Source: Apostichopus japonicus
Lineage: Eukaryota > Echinodermata > Holothuroidea > Aspidochirotida > Stichopodidae
Length of the DNA stretch: 64,000 bases
NCBI RefSeq assembly: GCF_037975245.1
Contig: NC_092573.1
Location: 2,976,501 to 3,040,500, forward strand
Direction: 5' to 3'
The stretch's first letter is position 1, and every line of letters starts with the position of its first letter. Positions 24,250-36,869 of the stretch are shown one piece after another. A program made the translations under genes and the position numbers. The notes below the pieces were generated by a model. The model saw only the letters and a list, made by a program, of their open reading frames with translations. It was not told the DNA's origin and did no database searches.

Positions 24250-26430
24250 TAATTGTTATAAAGAAAAACAGAAAAAATGTTGATGTTAAATTGCCTTGAT
24301 GACATCATTCACTTGGCTGTTACCAGATGCATGTACAAAATACCAACAAATTTGAAGAAAAAATCATATCTTCATCATATGAAATGTAATGAAGATTTCA
24401 TTTTGATGTACAGCATTTGTATGAAGCGATCAACTTCTCCTGCCAGAATATCCCACAAAGTTACGTTCATTTAGATCCTTAAGGATGGTTAAAACCAAAG
24501 TTCAGTGAGGTAACTTCAGAGGTGATATCTCCCTTTAGGAAACACTGCACAGAACAAAATGAGTGTTCGGCAGGTCCTGTACAGGTGATCTGATGACGGT
24601 TAAAGAATATTAGAATATAAGGCAAAAATAGACTTATCTATTTCTCATCTCCCTTTGTATTTACTTTTTGTTGATTTTGTGTAATTCATTTCATGATAAT
24701 GGCAGCAAGTTTGAAGAATTGATTATTGATAGATTTTCCATAATAAACATATTTGTAAATACAAAGAACCCATTGACTTGTTATGTTTAGTAGTTTTTTT
24801 TACGTTCAAGCCTACTCCCCCCTCCCCTTCCCACCCTCCACCCATCCCCTTCTTGTACTCTTCCATATTGCTACATAACGCTTGGATTCCCTTGTATTGA
24901 GAATTATTAGTTTTGTTAAGCATACATGCAATTTTGGGTTGAATATTTTTTGTCACAGTGTGATGGTAAAGAGGGGGGGGGGGGAGGGCAAGGGATTGTA
25001 AGCAATGGAGGCTGCTAAGTTGAAATTGGTACTGAATTACGTCAATTTATAAGTAAACAGTCTGCTGCCTTATTCACAAAACACTGCCTATTCCTGGTTT
25101 GGAATATATGAGCAACATACAACATTTATACCCTCATTTATACTGAATCTACATTTATACCCTTAATTTACCATGTGTCTAGCATTTGGCATTAGTAACA
25201 TACCTGCCTCTCCTCTCATGCATAATGTAGATTAGAATATGTTTTTTGTTTGTTTAAATAAAAGTTAAATAAAAGTTTGTTTAAATAAATGACTACTTCA
25301 AATTTAAGAAACGGTGATCTGACCTATTTTAATTTGTTCATATCAAATGTTCTTAGAAAGTTGCAAAAGATCTCATCATTATGTATTTAAGCACCCATAG
25401 TTATAAAAGAAGTTCCCAAACAGGGAAGGTGCTACCTCCCCTCTTAGACCCCATTTCGAGCAGTTCATAACAAATCACCTCCCCTCCCCTTCCACCCAAT
25501 ATATATATATATATACGTATATAAAATAAAAGCTTTTACGTGTATGTTGTACCTTAATCTACCACGTGACCACCATTTGCCAATGTTTTTAATAATAGAT
25601 ATTCCAGCATGCATGATTTTCATTGTAATATGTTTGTCTCGTAAATAAATGAGATATGAAATTTCGCTTCAAAAGCTTGACCATTTTCAACCACATAGTG
25701 AGAAATATTTGTAGGCTTGTAAGCCAATTTTCAGGTAATGAACATGCATCTATCGCCTTGTAAATTTGAAATATTCATATGAAAAAGTTAAGTCTTTCCT
25801 TGACATCCCAAATGCATTGGATTACATATCTCATGGAGTATGATCTCATTGCGTATATTTGTTTAAAGATATTAAGTTCGGTCGACCGTTGGATGCTTTC
25901 TACATACAGAGGACAAAATAAACTGCCACATCGGTCTTACAGACACTTATTTACAATTAACGGACTGTTTACAGCCTTTGTAATGAATATTCATGAAGTT
26001 ATATTGTACGTTACTGGCCTATATATTATCGTTCTCAATTAGTGATTCCATTCACCTCAGGTTTCAATAGAGCACAGAATCATTCGTTTTACCGGCTTTA
26101 TACTCTTCTTTGCTCTGTGATTTGAATTTAAGTTCCGAATTACTCGACTGAGATTTATATGCTTCTCACGTACGTAGTCCGTGGTTTAAGCGGATGAGTA
26201 CTGACCATGCAGCTCCTACGATTCTCCTCACACGTGACAACTTGGATGGGGAATTATAAATATGGAAACTAGCCTTAGTCATCAATATAGTACTTGTAAT
26301 TTGTTAAAAATGAATAAGTAAGTAAAGCATGGGTAACACAGATCGAAATCAGCAACCTAGGCTGCAAATTAATTCAACGGAGATGATTTAGCTTGAACAA
26401 TCGTCGACATTTCATGTTTAAAATTCTACT
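24250..26430. other. Intergenic, no gene seen
   Basis: AT-rich sequence with a poly-G tract at about 24974-24985, a C-rich patch (24813-24850) and a short (AT)n run at 25498-25515. Small ORFs here show no family features. Confidence 0.4.
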
Positions 26431-26436
26431 GTATAG

Positions 26437-26850
26437 ACTCCTGTACTATCATATGGTGCGGAGACCTGGACAACAACGAAAAAACTGGAAAAGAAGTTGA
26501 GAGTGACAGAGAGGGCGATGGAAAGAATCATGATTGGAGTCACAAGGAGAGACAGAGTAACCAACCAAAACTTAAGAGAGAAAACCAATGTCCAAGACAT
26601 CATAAAGGAAATCAAAGTCAAGAAATGGCGATGGGCCGGCCATTTGGCCAGGCAACATGATAACAGATGGACAAAGAAAATTACCAACTGGACCCCAAGA
26701 ACTTGTGTCAGAAGGAGAGGCAGGCAGAGTAGAAGATGGACAGATGAACTCAGAGAATTTACAGGTGTTCTATGGCAAAGGAGAGCACAGGACAGATGGA
26801 AATGGAAAATCGATGAAGAGGCCTTCCTCCTGCAGTGGAGCGAAATAGGC
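26437..26850 (+). mobile_element. LINE reverse-transcriptase C-terminal relic
   Basis: An ORF of about 137 residues opens with 'VLSYGAETW', followed by a basic region with 'RAMERIMIG' and 'KWRWAGHLARQ' and a Trp-rich end, closed by a stop. This is the conserved segment downstream of the reverse-transcriptase domain in animal 'endonuclease-reverse transcriptase' non-LTR elements. A TAG at 26434 ends similarity upstream, so no catalytic domain is present. The fragment is intact over 400 bp, implying a fairly recent 5'-truncated insertion. The orientation matches the + strand. Confidence 0.8.
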
Positions 26851-27628
26851 TAGAAAGAAAGAAGAAAGTATAGACCCCAACTATGGCACGCTATCATGGA
26901 AAAGTTTCTTGAGATAACGAAATCGTCCTGCCTGGTCGTAAAGTGATCTCTTTTACCAATTAGTCTGCCACGTCTGTCGTATATTTGTTCTTGTATGAGG
27001 GTCTTTGTGTGAACGCTTTATGATTAATTAACTGTAGACATGAACATATTTCCACAGTGTTTACACAAAGAGCCTAATGGTGTTTAGAAGCAATGCAGGA
27101 TAATTGTAGAGCCTGCATGTCGATTTACGACCGTGGCAGGTCGATTACGTCGTTAATCACAAAACTTCCTAGCTATAGCATACGTGCTATAATTGGAGCC
27201 AATATAGCAGATCTTTAACTCTTAATTTGTACATATAAGTGCCCTTCAGAAAGGAGCAGAGAATATAGTGTAAAACTGCCGATTAGCCCGAGGAGTAAAG
27301 AATGGAGCCATACATGTCTGTTCTGTTAAAGAGCTTTCGATCATGAAATGAATGGACTTTTGGAAACTTCTAGCATTTGGGGGGGGGGGGGCAACACCGA
27401 TTACCTTAATTTACTCGCAAAACACATCTACGTGAAACATGACAGGCTAAATATAACAAGTACAATATGCTAATCCATGTCCGATGAAACCTCATATGAT
27501 ATTGTCAGCCCAAAAAGTTGTTCTCGCAGCTCCTCGGTCCCACCTCCGCATATTGTCGTAACCACCTCGTTGTAAATCCCGCTTCTCTTCTCCCTGATAA
27601 ATTATCCATCGTATTAATACACCCGAAT

Positions 27629-27803
27629 CACATAGTATCATACAATAATATTGTATCATAATATTAAAATATAAAACATCCACAATAACATTGCTTCATA
27701 TAGTATTACCCGTTTCACATAGTGTCATACAATACTATTGTATCATAAGAATAGGCTATAATATAAACATCCACTAATATTGTTGCATATAGTATTACAT
27801 GGT
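27629..27803. repeat. AT-rich tandem duplication with palindromes, 87 bp x 2
   Basis: 'cacatagtatcatacaata' at 27629 returns at 27716 as 'cacatagtgtcatacaatac'. Each copy includes a near-palindrome atacaata..tattgtat and 'catatagtattac'. No coding content. Confidence 0.65.
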
Positions 27804-27960
27804 AGAATGATATATTATGATAACAATTATATTGTTAATTTCTTTTAATATTACAGTATAATATAGTCTTCTATTTGTATACTAACATGTGAATCGGCTA
27901 ACCAATCTCTCTCCTCGGCAAAAGAAGATGCCTGTTGTCTCCTATATGAATATTCATTTT

Positions 27961-27973
27961 CAACCCTAGCAAC
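27961..27973 (+). promoter_or_regulatory. Possible RFX X-box half site upstream of SAXO
   Basis: CAACCCTAGCAAC has one exact X-box half (AGCAAC, consensus RGYAAC) and a weak partner half ending in CC. It lies 277 bases before the SAXO start codon. RFX factors drive ciliary genes through X-boxes, which fits the gene, but one degenerate half leaves this unproven. Confidence 0.25.
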
Positions 27974-28249
27974 GCTTGTCAACATAAGTTGTGTAATCGG
28001 ATGCATGTGGCAGTGGAAGGTACAGGTTAGGTTGTCAAAGAAACGCGATATACGCGCGTTGTGTACGAGTGCACCACGAGCACAAATGCACTACAAACTC
28101 GTACTAGATGAACGTTACTCGCCGTACGTACGATAGCGGAAAAGCGTTGTCAACAGTGTATAATACTATTAAATCTCCATTCTTCAACATTGCCTACTAA
28201 CGAAAGGTGTTTGATAACCGGCTCTCCGTAATTCTTGCTTGAAGCAGAA

Positions 28250-31200
28250 ATGGCGAAGAAGTGTATTTGTGAGATATGCACTTGTGGGTAAGTAACAGTG
28301 AAATAGTTTAACTCACGCTGTTCTAGGCCTAGGCCTAGGTCAAGTTTAACTGTAGTGTAAGTGTCACACTGACGCTAAGACTACAGTAACAATAACAGTT
28401 TTATAGTCGTTACAGTTACAAAAAGCCGTGGACCTAGCTACAACGTTCTTATTGCCCAAAAGTAGGCGTTTGGCTGGAGGCTAGGCAAAAGTTTCGTCAC
28501 GTGTTTTCAAGAAGTGCCCTACAATCTTAGCCTTAGTCAAATTAAATTGCCTAATTTCTATATTGGCCTTCCCTTTCAAGTATGTATGTATGTATTATTA
28601 GATCCTCCTGCAAGCAGGAACTCGCGAAGAAGCCTCATTGGCTTATTAAAGCCGCAAGCTGACCAAAGTCAGTCTCTTACATTCATATTTAAACAATTTC
28701 ATCTAGAGTTTATTCTGAGCCAAGCTCACTCATACTAGTCATAGGCCTAGAGTCATAGTAGACCTATTTACTATTGTATTGGAATTTTCAGTAGCCCTAA
28801 TGACATGTAGGCTATTCTAAAATGGGATCCTCAAACTTAAACTCACAAATGTTCAGTGCTCAATGACATTATCCAGCAGGTCAATTACAGGTCTAGGCAA
28901 TTTGAGAAGTTATTTTGTTGGTGTTATCATGGTTTTACTGTGAAACAAAGCAACTTGGTGCTTACTTTACAAATTAAAGTGGGACTCCAAGTCCTACTTA
29001 ATTTCAGTGGACCGGAAACTTAGTTTGTTCTTGGAGTCAAATAGTAACCTTTTCCTTGCAACTTGAAATAAAACAGAACACAAAAATTGCCTTCTTAAGA
29101 ATTGTTGCTAGTGTTAGGCCTTACAATGCAATGCAAATTTGTTTTTTCAGCATTATTCCAAATCATATGCCTAGTTAAGCTTGCACTGTCAATTCTCTGT
29201 TGTATTTTTTAAGAGAACCTTTGATCCTGTGCAGTGTTGTTGGTTATTTCGAACCCAGTATTTACCACACAGCAAATTTCATGTTTCATGCAAATATTCC
29301 AAATTTGCTGTTTCTCTTTGACATACATTCAAACATGTCCATAGATATTACCACTTGAACAGCACAATTGCATCCAACTGGCGACCTGCGTTTTCTCACT
29401 CTCATATTGACCATTTCATACTCGTTTCAAATAGTCACCTAATAAAATCCTGGGCATGAAAAGGCAACATTATTTCACCAAGCTTGTTCTATAATTGTAG
29501 TTCCAATTCATTTACATTTTTGAGTTGTCATTCTCGCATGATTTCCATGAAAAGGAAAGATGTACATTCTGGGGTTTGGTGATTGTTCCATTCTTAGCCA
29601 TAGTATTGAGTAGAGCTTTACTGTAATCAACCCCAATCAATAATCTGTTGTTAACAGTTCATCGCCAATAGTTTATTGGTAGACACAATTTTCTGTGAAG
29701 CTGTCCTTAAGTTGGTTGCTATTTACTCAAACACAACAACAAACTGACTTAATGGCTTTAAGCTTTGGTCCATTCAGAATTTACATAAGTGAATCTGGAC
29801 GATATGAAACACTCATCACATAAGAGACAGAAAAAGGTGTTTTAGGGTATGGGAATTTTAATGGTTATCAGTAATTAGGAGAACAGTTAAACAATGTAGA
29901 GTTTTTTTTTTGTATGCTGTTTGAGATTTTGGACTAAGAAAATTGGATTGATGGTGTTGAACTGAAATAGACCAATATTGCCTAAATTGAAGTTAAATGT
30001 AATCTTCTTGTTAATTGGACATTTTAATAAAATAGGATTTTAAAATTAATGACAATATTGATAAAGTTTCCTACTAAGCAAACTTTTTGATTTCCATAGA
30101 AATGTATTGTTGTTTAGTCTTACAAGTATAAGATTATTGTAGTGTATTGCAGAGAATATAAGAGGACTTCACATGGACCATTTTTCCCAATATGAAATAA
30201 GTCTAATTCTTTTTTTTTTAAGAACTGGCTTTTAATATTGTACAGAGCCATTTATAGGAATATCATGTGAGCTGCTCAACATCTAGTTATAACTATTACG
30301 CCAAATGTTGTGAATAACGTACAGTAATCTTGAGTTGTTCTGCAGATGTGGTGTAATAAAAACTGAGCTGTATTAATTTCTTGGTCTGTACACATTGTAA
30401 AGTACAGCTATTTGAACAAATATACAGAATATAACTCATTTATATGAATTTCCATTGTTAAAATTAATACAGTTTAAACTATATGGTATACCTTAATTTG
30501 AATAATAATCTATGACAAAATAACGGTTCCATCCGATTTAAAAAAAAAAAAAAATGGTTGTCCTTTTTCTTGGCAGCTTTATACACTGACATACAAGAAC
30601 ACAAAATATTTTCCCGACATTATCGTCACTCATTGACCAGAAAGTCGATAATTTACATCATTAGTGGACCCTGTTATTTTCATTTGTATGATGTGGTGTT
30701 AGATTATGCAGTATTTTAGGTCTACTGCCAGTGGTAACTACACTAAACATTGACAGTATTAGAAACAGTCCGGTTCAAAAAATTGGTCTCTAATTTGGTT
30801 TTTGTCTCCATGGTTCTTTTTGCTGGATTGAACAACTTTAATTTTATCACAATATTCTTAAACTGCCGAAAAAATGAAAGGTTATTTACCACATGTCAGA
30901 TTAGCTGTTCCCTTAGGTAAATTAGTTAGCAGTCTAAATCCATTTTATTTTAGATTGGAAGGTCAATAGTGTAATATAGTATAAATTTCCCTTGTGGGTG
31001 TTGACTATTTTTCAGGCTGTGCAACTTGCATTGGCCTCTACAGTCAATTTTGTGTGTATGTATGCAGGGGATAAAAAGAAAAAAAAATTAACAGTAAAAA
31101 GAAAAATGGGAATTTAAATCAAGTAGTAAGTAATCGAAGAAAAATAAGTAGTTCCTTCAAATGATTGACAAAAAAATACTAATAATGCCATAAAAAAAAA

Positions 31201-34200
31201 ACAATATTCCATTCAATGCATGCCATAATAGGCACAGAAACATTCTGTATATCTCCATGCCAACTATTGATTGGTAATAACCAGGATGATTATAATATGG
31301 ACAACTGTTCCTGCCTCATGAAGTAACCATAGCAACATCTTGCAAGGAGAAATATTTAGATCTATAGCTTACACTTGTGGAAACTGTACACCGTCATCCA
31401 TAGAGATAATTTAGGACAATGATAACATGTTGTAAATAAATAGCCATAAGCACATTGTTTCTGTTAGACTTTAATCTTTGTGTGAGATTAATCACGATGT
31501 TGCAGTTATCCTATATCAGTTACTAAAATGTTTCTGAGTCTTAGCTGTTTGTGAGGAGAGATAACGATGATCTTCTTGATGTTAAAGGCTTAAGCATCAT
31601 TTGTAATGCAAGAAGTACAGTAGTATATGTGTACACATATACAGTGCTCAGAAAACTGCAAGTCTCTCTATACCATAGTGACTGTAGACAATTGTCCCTT
31701 CTTTTATTGCCTGGGTAGGTGACCGGGGGGGGGGGGAAGGGTTCAATTGATTCAATGGACTTTTAAACTCTAAATATTCTGTATTTACATTGTTTATTGT
31801 TTTAATGTCCTTAGTTTAATCTCATTTAATTTTGTGAAATGTATTGAATTTAGGAAAAAATAAAAGTCTCGTAGACAGTAATATAAATAAGTATAATTTT
31901 GACACAGTGACCCAATAATATTCATGTTTGGCATTTATAAAGTAAAGGTGATTGAATGATGTTTTACTGATTTTGGAGGCTTTAATTTATTTAAATTACT
32001 GTACCTAGTACATCATTATATCTGGTTCAGTTATATAAAATTACAAATGTTGAATAATTAATACTGTAGTCAGTACTGAAATTTGAATACAAGTTCTTCA
32101 TTTCCAAGCTTAATTGCCTATTTCTTCCCTTTCAAAATAAACACTTTGGTTCAATTACTGTAATATATATGTTTATCTTAGTTGTACTTTGTAAATTGAT
32201 TATTTTTCTAATCGAAGAGTGCACTTCCTGCCTTTGCTATATATACATGCTTTTTTATACATACATGTGCCAATTATACTGAGCTATTCTAGTGAAAAAT
32301 AAGGCAGATTGTAAAATCTTAAATGTTGGTATTGAGGTGTTTATCAGGAAAGCACTCAGAAAGCTGAAAGTGAAATTACATGTCTGTGCAGTTGAAAATT
32401 TGTTTCAACTTAGTATAAATGCAGTTCACAGTTAACATTGTATTGCCTCTATTGAAGACAAAGGAATAATATGAAATAAATAAACAACAAATTAAGAAAA
32501 TGCAATACATGCAGGACAAGACAGCCCAAACTGTCTTTTTAATGAAAGTCTGACAGGTCTGTCGGTTATCACACAGAAAAGACAAGTGAAGATTACTATA
32601 TATACATGTATATCATCGTAGCAAAAGTCCCACATATTTATGTTTCTTTCTTTGAACTTAACAGTCGCCACAGATGTCCACATAGACCGAAGGCACCGAG
32701 AGCAATCGGACCATGTACTATTACTGAGTATACTGCTAAGTACCCAGCACACCCGACCAATGGACTCAGGAAGAGCTTCAAGCCTAATGAAGACATCGTT
32801 AGAGGAACAGGGCCACTGTCAGACCAAACAACAAACAGGTAAAACAAGCAAAACGTTTGGAAAATATGCACCATATATATAATGCTGTTCAAAGAAAAAA
32901 TTGATCTAAAGTATCATATAACAGAATGCTTTGCAATAGATGCAACTTGGTACACAGATGTTATATTGCAGGGACAAAATGGTTGCTGCTACATGTGACG
33001 TTTCGAACACTGTCTGCTTACATGCAAAGCTGATGCATTATAACAAATTAAAAAGAAAGAAAGCGAGAATTATAAAAAGGGCGCATAAGAAAAAAATACA
33101 TCCTACATTGAATAATAAAATGGACAATGTCAGGAAAAGGAAATTGATTAATATATCCTTGTATTTGGTTTAAAAAACAATGCCTTTTATGGGTATTTTC
33201 TTATAAGGTTTCCAGAAAAGGTAAAGACTATGAATATTTAGATCTACTGTACTGTGGGCTATGCAACATAATATTTTCTTCTATCAAAGCACAATATTTT
33301 GACTACTTAAAGAGAGAATATTTGTGGAAGTAGATGTTTAAAGTGATAGTATTTGGGACTTTAAACCAGCAATATATGCTGATTCTTTAGCTACCAAGTA
33401 ATATAAGCTTAATGCACTATCTTTCAGTGAATAAAGTTATTCTGTGTTTCTTCTACAGCTAGCACATGTACTGTGTTCTGGTTATTTAATTGGTGTTTTT
33501 TTTCTCCCTCAGACGTGACTTCATACCTCATGAGGTCAATAAGATAGCAGTGAGGGAGCCAGACCAGTACAAGAAGATGCCAGGTAACATGGACCTTCTG
33601 ACATCATATGTCAGGGATTATCCAGAGAAGAGGGCGCCACCTATCAGAGCAGTTAAGGGTCATGACCAACATAGACCTGCGGGAGAGTTCAAAGGTGTCC
33701 CCACATACACAGGTGAGCTTCGACAGGAGTAGAATTAGGGTAGAATAGGTATTTCTATTGATGTGCTTGATAGAAAGCAAAGAATTGTACATAGCAGACC
33801 GATCCCTTTTAAGAAAAGAAAAATATCTCGATGCCTAACCCTTCACAGGTTTGTACTCAGTGACCATCTTCTCTGTCAAAACTAATGGAAAGAAAGTATG
33901 TGTTAGAGTTGTAGTGCAAGTACAACAGTATGAGTATAAAGCTCCGAAGTGCATTTTAGAATCTTGGTATTCTAAATGATTGCTTATTGACCCCAATTTT
34001 CACCTTCAAAATCTTGGTACTCTAGTACAAGTACAACAGTATGAGTACAAGGCTGTAAGGCTGCAGATACAAGTAGTTCATGTTGTACTCGTATCTTAAC
34101 TAGAGTCCAATAGATGTCACAAGCACAACTGAAAGTCCAAAAGGATGAGTACAAGCACAGTACACTGTGCCAGAATACAAGTACAAATTCTCTGAAGTGC

Positions 34201-35740
34201 ATTTAAGAATCCTGGTATTCTAAATCATTTGCTTAGTGACCCCAATTTTCACCTTCATAATCTTGGTGACACTCCAGTGGGGGATGTTGTTGCATGGGGA
34301 AAGGGGTTTACAAGGAGGAAGTTTTCCCCTCACCTCAATTAAGGGTGCTTCTAGAGTTGCAAAAATGGCATAATATTTTGGCTACTTTCGAAGCAATTGA
34401 TCAAATTTTTTCTCCTGTTTTTTTCCCCCCTTAAATGTCTGCAATTTCTCGTTTATCTGCCAATATTTCCTTTCAAACTTTTTCCTGCGACATTTGAAAA
34501 TTGTCATGTCTCCACTTTTAATGACAGAGGTATATAAATATAAGTATAGTCAGGTGGTACATTGTAGTGAATGTGACAGTATGCCTAATTCCTGTAAGAA
34601 TCCATAATCTTGCACATTACTAACGAAAAGAAATTAAAGAACACCGGGGACTGTCAGGAGAGGCATGTTGATTGCAAGGACTTGGAATTTTCAAATATGG
34701 AAATATTTTTAACATTTCATTGTTATTGTTGTGTCATTCTTACTTCAGATGATTACAGGAAGTGGAGTCTACCAATGAGAGAGACCGGTCCTGTGCAACA
34801 TGCATATGTACCACCTTCTGCTCCATTCAATGGCACCTCAACTTTCAATCGAGACTACCAGCCAAAACGAGTCCCGATGCGAGAGAGCATGAGACCAGCT
34901 GAAAACACCCATCTTTCATCCGCGCCGTTAGAGGACATGACCAGCCACAGAGTAGATTACATTCCCCATTCTGCCCAACCAAGATACGTCCACCAACAGA
35001 TGCCCTACCAAAAGAACATGGCCCCATTTCAAGGTCTCACTACATTTCAGAAGGATTACACAGGAAAGAGAACATCTGTTCCTGCAAGCTTTCGACCAGA
35101 TCAAGCTCCTATGCTTTCTGACCAACCTTTCATCGACGAAACTACTTCCCGGAGAGACTATCAGAGGTGGTCATGTCAGCCTCCACAGCCAAGAGCTCAA
35201 CAAGCCTGGGTTCAGCCACAGGGAAATATGGACCTCGCCACGACTGCCAGACTCGCTTTTCCAGCACATCGCGTCCAACCCGTGAAGCCATCTGGACCAG
35301 TCAGGAGGGTCAAGTCGGCAGAGGCACCGTTTGATGATCGCACAAATTACAAGCAAGACTTCAGACAGTGGGATAGCCGACCAGAGAGGCGAGGGGATCC
35401 AACTCAAAAGTTGTACGAAAGATCTAACATACCGTTCGAAGGTAATACCGATTATCGTACCCAATACGTCCCAAAGCATGCGCAGGTCCCCCAGAGCTTT
35501 GCTCCCGACAACTCCCCCAACCTAAGTTCCGATCCGTTTGATGATCGTACTATGTATAAGTTAGATTACATACCAAAGGAAGCACCCCAGTGCCCTGCGA
35601 TCAGCCTTCCAAACAACGGGTATAGATTTCAGAGGGTCGATTCTCGTGGTCATGAGTTCTGGATGAAAAATAACAGTAATGGCATGATGGAGAGGACTAT
35701 GGTAACCCCTCCAGAACAGATCAATTTAGCTTTTGCATAG
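28250..35740 (+). CDS. SAXO-family axonemal microtubule stabiliser
   Basis: Four exons are read: 28250-28287, 32665-32838, 33513-33712 and 34749-35740. Phases 2, 2, 1 fit, giving 467 residues (human SAXO1 474, SAXO2 about 400). The start MAKKCICEICTCG, continued by 'RHRCPHRP' in exon 2, is the Cys-rich N-terminal signature of SAXO1/SAXO2 (formerly FAM154). The rest is a series of about nine Mn-type repeats of the form 'PF-x-G/D-x-T-x-Y/F-x-x-D-Y/F' (for example APFNGTSTFNRDY, APFQGLTTFQKDY, DPFDDRTMYKLDY), spaced 30-65 residues apart. In mammals these repeats bind and stabilise microtubules of cilia and flagella. No membrane segment or enzymatic motif is visible. Exon 1 encodes only 12 residues and is followed by a 4.4-kb intron. 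Whether this is the SAXO1 or SAXO2 ortholog cannot be decided; echinoderms may have a pre-duplication gene. Confidence 0.92.
28580..28695 (-). mobile_element. Truncated SINE, family B (tail half)
   Basis: A second copy of the tail core seen at 11241-11345, including 'gatcctcctgcaagcaggaa', 'gccgcaagctgacc' and the tetranucleotide (gtat)n end. The tRNA-like head is missing, as expected for a 5'-truncated insertion. It lies in SAXO intron 1. Confidence 0.75.
28700..32640. other. SAXO intron 1, no further gene seen
   Basis: About 3.9 kb of AT-rich sequence with short poly-A and poly-T runs and a poly-G tract at 31726-31737. Several small ORFs are not convincing. Confidence 0.4.
33918..34267. 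repeat. Diverged duplication, period about 248 bp
   Basis: 'gaagtgcattt' ... 'ctaaat' ... 'gaccccaattttcacctt' occurs at 33946 and again at 34194. Between and around the copies run 'tacaagtacaa' words. A similar 'tacaagtacaag'-rich stretch lies at 40350-40560. The first repeat is in SAXO intron 3. Confidence 0.6.
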
Positions 35741-36591
35741 GAAAACCCCAAAAAATTGAAATAATTATACATTCAAAACTGCCATTTATATTTTCAAATA
35801 TAGACATGACAAATTCTTATGCAATGTGCAAAATTTTTCATGTATATTATATATCAAAGATATATATTTTAATAATATATAATAATATGTTATTAAAACA
35901 GCCAAAATAGCCAAAAGCTGACGGTCAATAAGAAACAAAGGAATGTTAGGATTCCATGTGAATGGATAATCTTTACATTCATCAGAAAATTTGTATCTCA
36001 ATCAAAAGCTGTTGGTCCTGTCGAACATGCCAAATATTTTACAGTTGGATGACATTTTGAAACACTGAGCTAGCTTACTTGCGCACAACAATTTCATCTG
36101 TAGCTTTGTCTCCATGAATTCATCACAGACTGTCTAAATTCAAGTAAACAGTGAAATCGGTATCATGTTTTACTATTTGAGGTTGCTGCAAATTTGCTAA
36201 GATTAAGTCAAATTTGGAAAAGTGTAACATCCCTGACCTCTAACCTAGTAATCTTGAACAAGGAGCAGGCTGCTTCCAGGGCGTTAAATTTGCTTTAGGA
36301 GCTTTGCATCAATACATCTGCTGCTCTTTGTAAATCTCTCACTTTTTAAGAATGCCTTTCTTTATCAGTAAATGAGCTGCAATTCAATTGATCAAGTAGA
36401 AAGTTGACTTTGTAGAGGGGGAGGGGGGGAGGAATTGGAGGAGAGGTTAAGAGGATGTTTTATCTTTTTATTTGTAAAGGAACCTGATATTTCAAAATAT
36501 CTCTTGTACATTGCAAAAAACTGTTCCAATTAGTAAACAGTATCCTATTGAGAGATCAATGTGGCTTCAAATGCTACTTTTTAATGTTGTA

Positions 36592-36754
36592 AATAAAAAA
36601 TTGGACTGTTATAGAAAATAGCCCACCTACCGTGTCAGCAATATTCCATTAGGCAGTAAAACATGGTAGAGGAAGAAAGTGTTTTAAAATGTTTGTTGAC
36701 TTTTGTTATGTCATACAGTCAGTCTCTTGGATTGTGTGATTCATTATAAATAAA
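36592..36754 (+). terminator. Candidate SAXO polyadenylation signals
   Basis: AATAAA occurs at 36592-36597 and 36749-36754, about 0.85-1.0 kb after the stop codon. A strongly G-rich tract follows at 36818-36858. Confidence 0.45.
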
Positions 36755-36817
36755 TATTAGTGTTTTTCTTCACTCATTTTGCTGGGTAAAAGACATTGCC
36801 ACTTTTTCTATTTCCTG

Positions 36818-36860
36818 GGGAGGGGGTTGTTTAGAGGACGGGGGAGGGGGGGAGGGGTGC
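36818..36860 (+). other. G-rich tract, potential G-quadruplex
   Basis: At least four runs of four or more G occur within about 40 bases, directly after the likely SAXO poly(A) sites. This could form a quadruplex on the coding strand or favour transcription pausing; that role is inference. Confidence 0.5.
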
Positions 36861-36869
36861 TGGTATGGT

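Noticed and set aside
34610-34748. Extension of the last SAXO exon upstream to 34610
   Set aside because: The AG acceptor at 34747-34748 fits the phase of exon 3, and upstream residues do not match SAXO proteins, so this part is intron.
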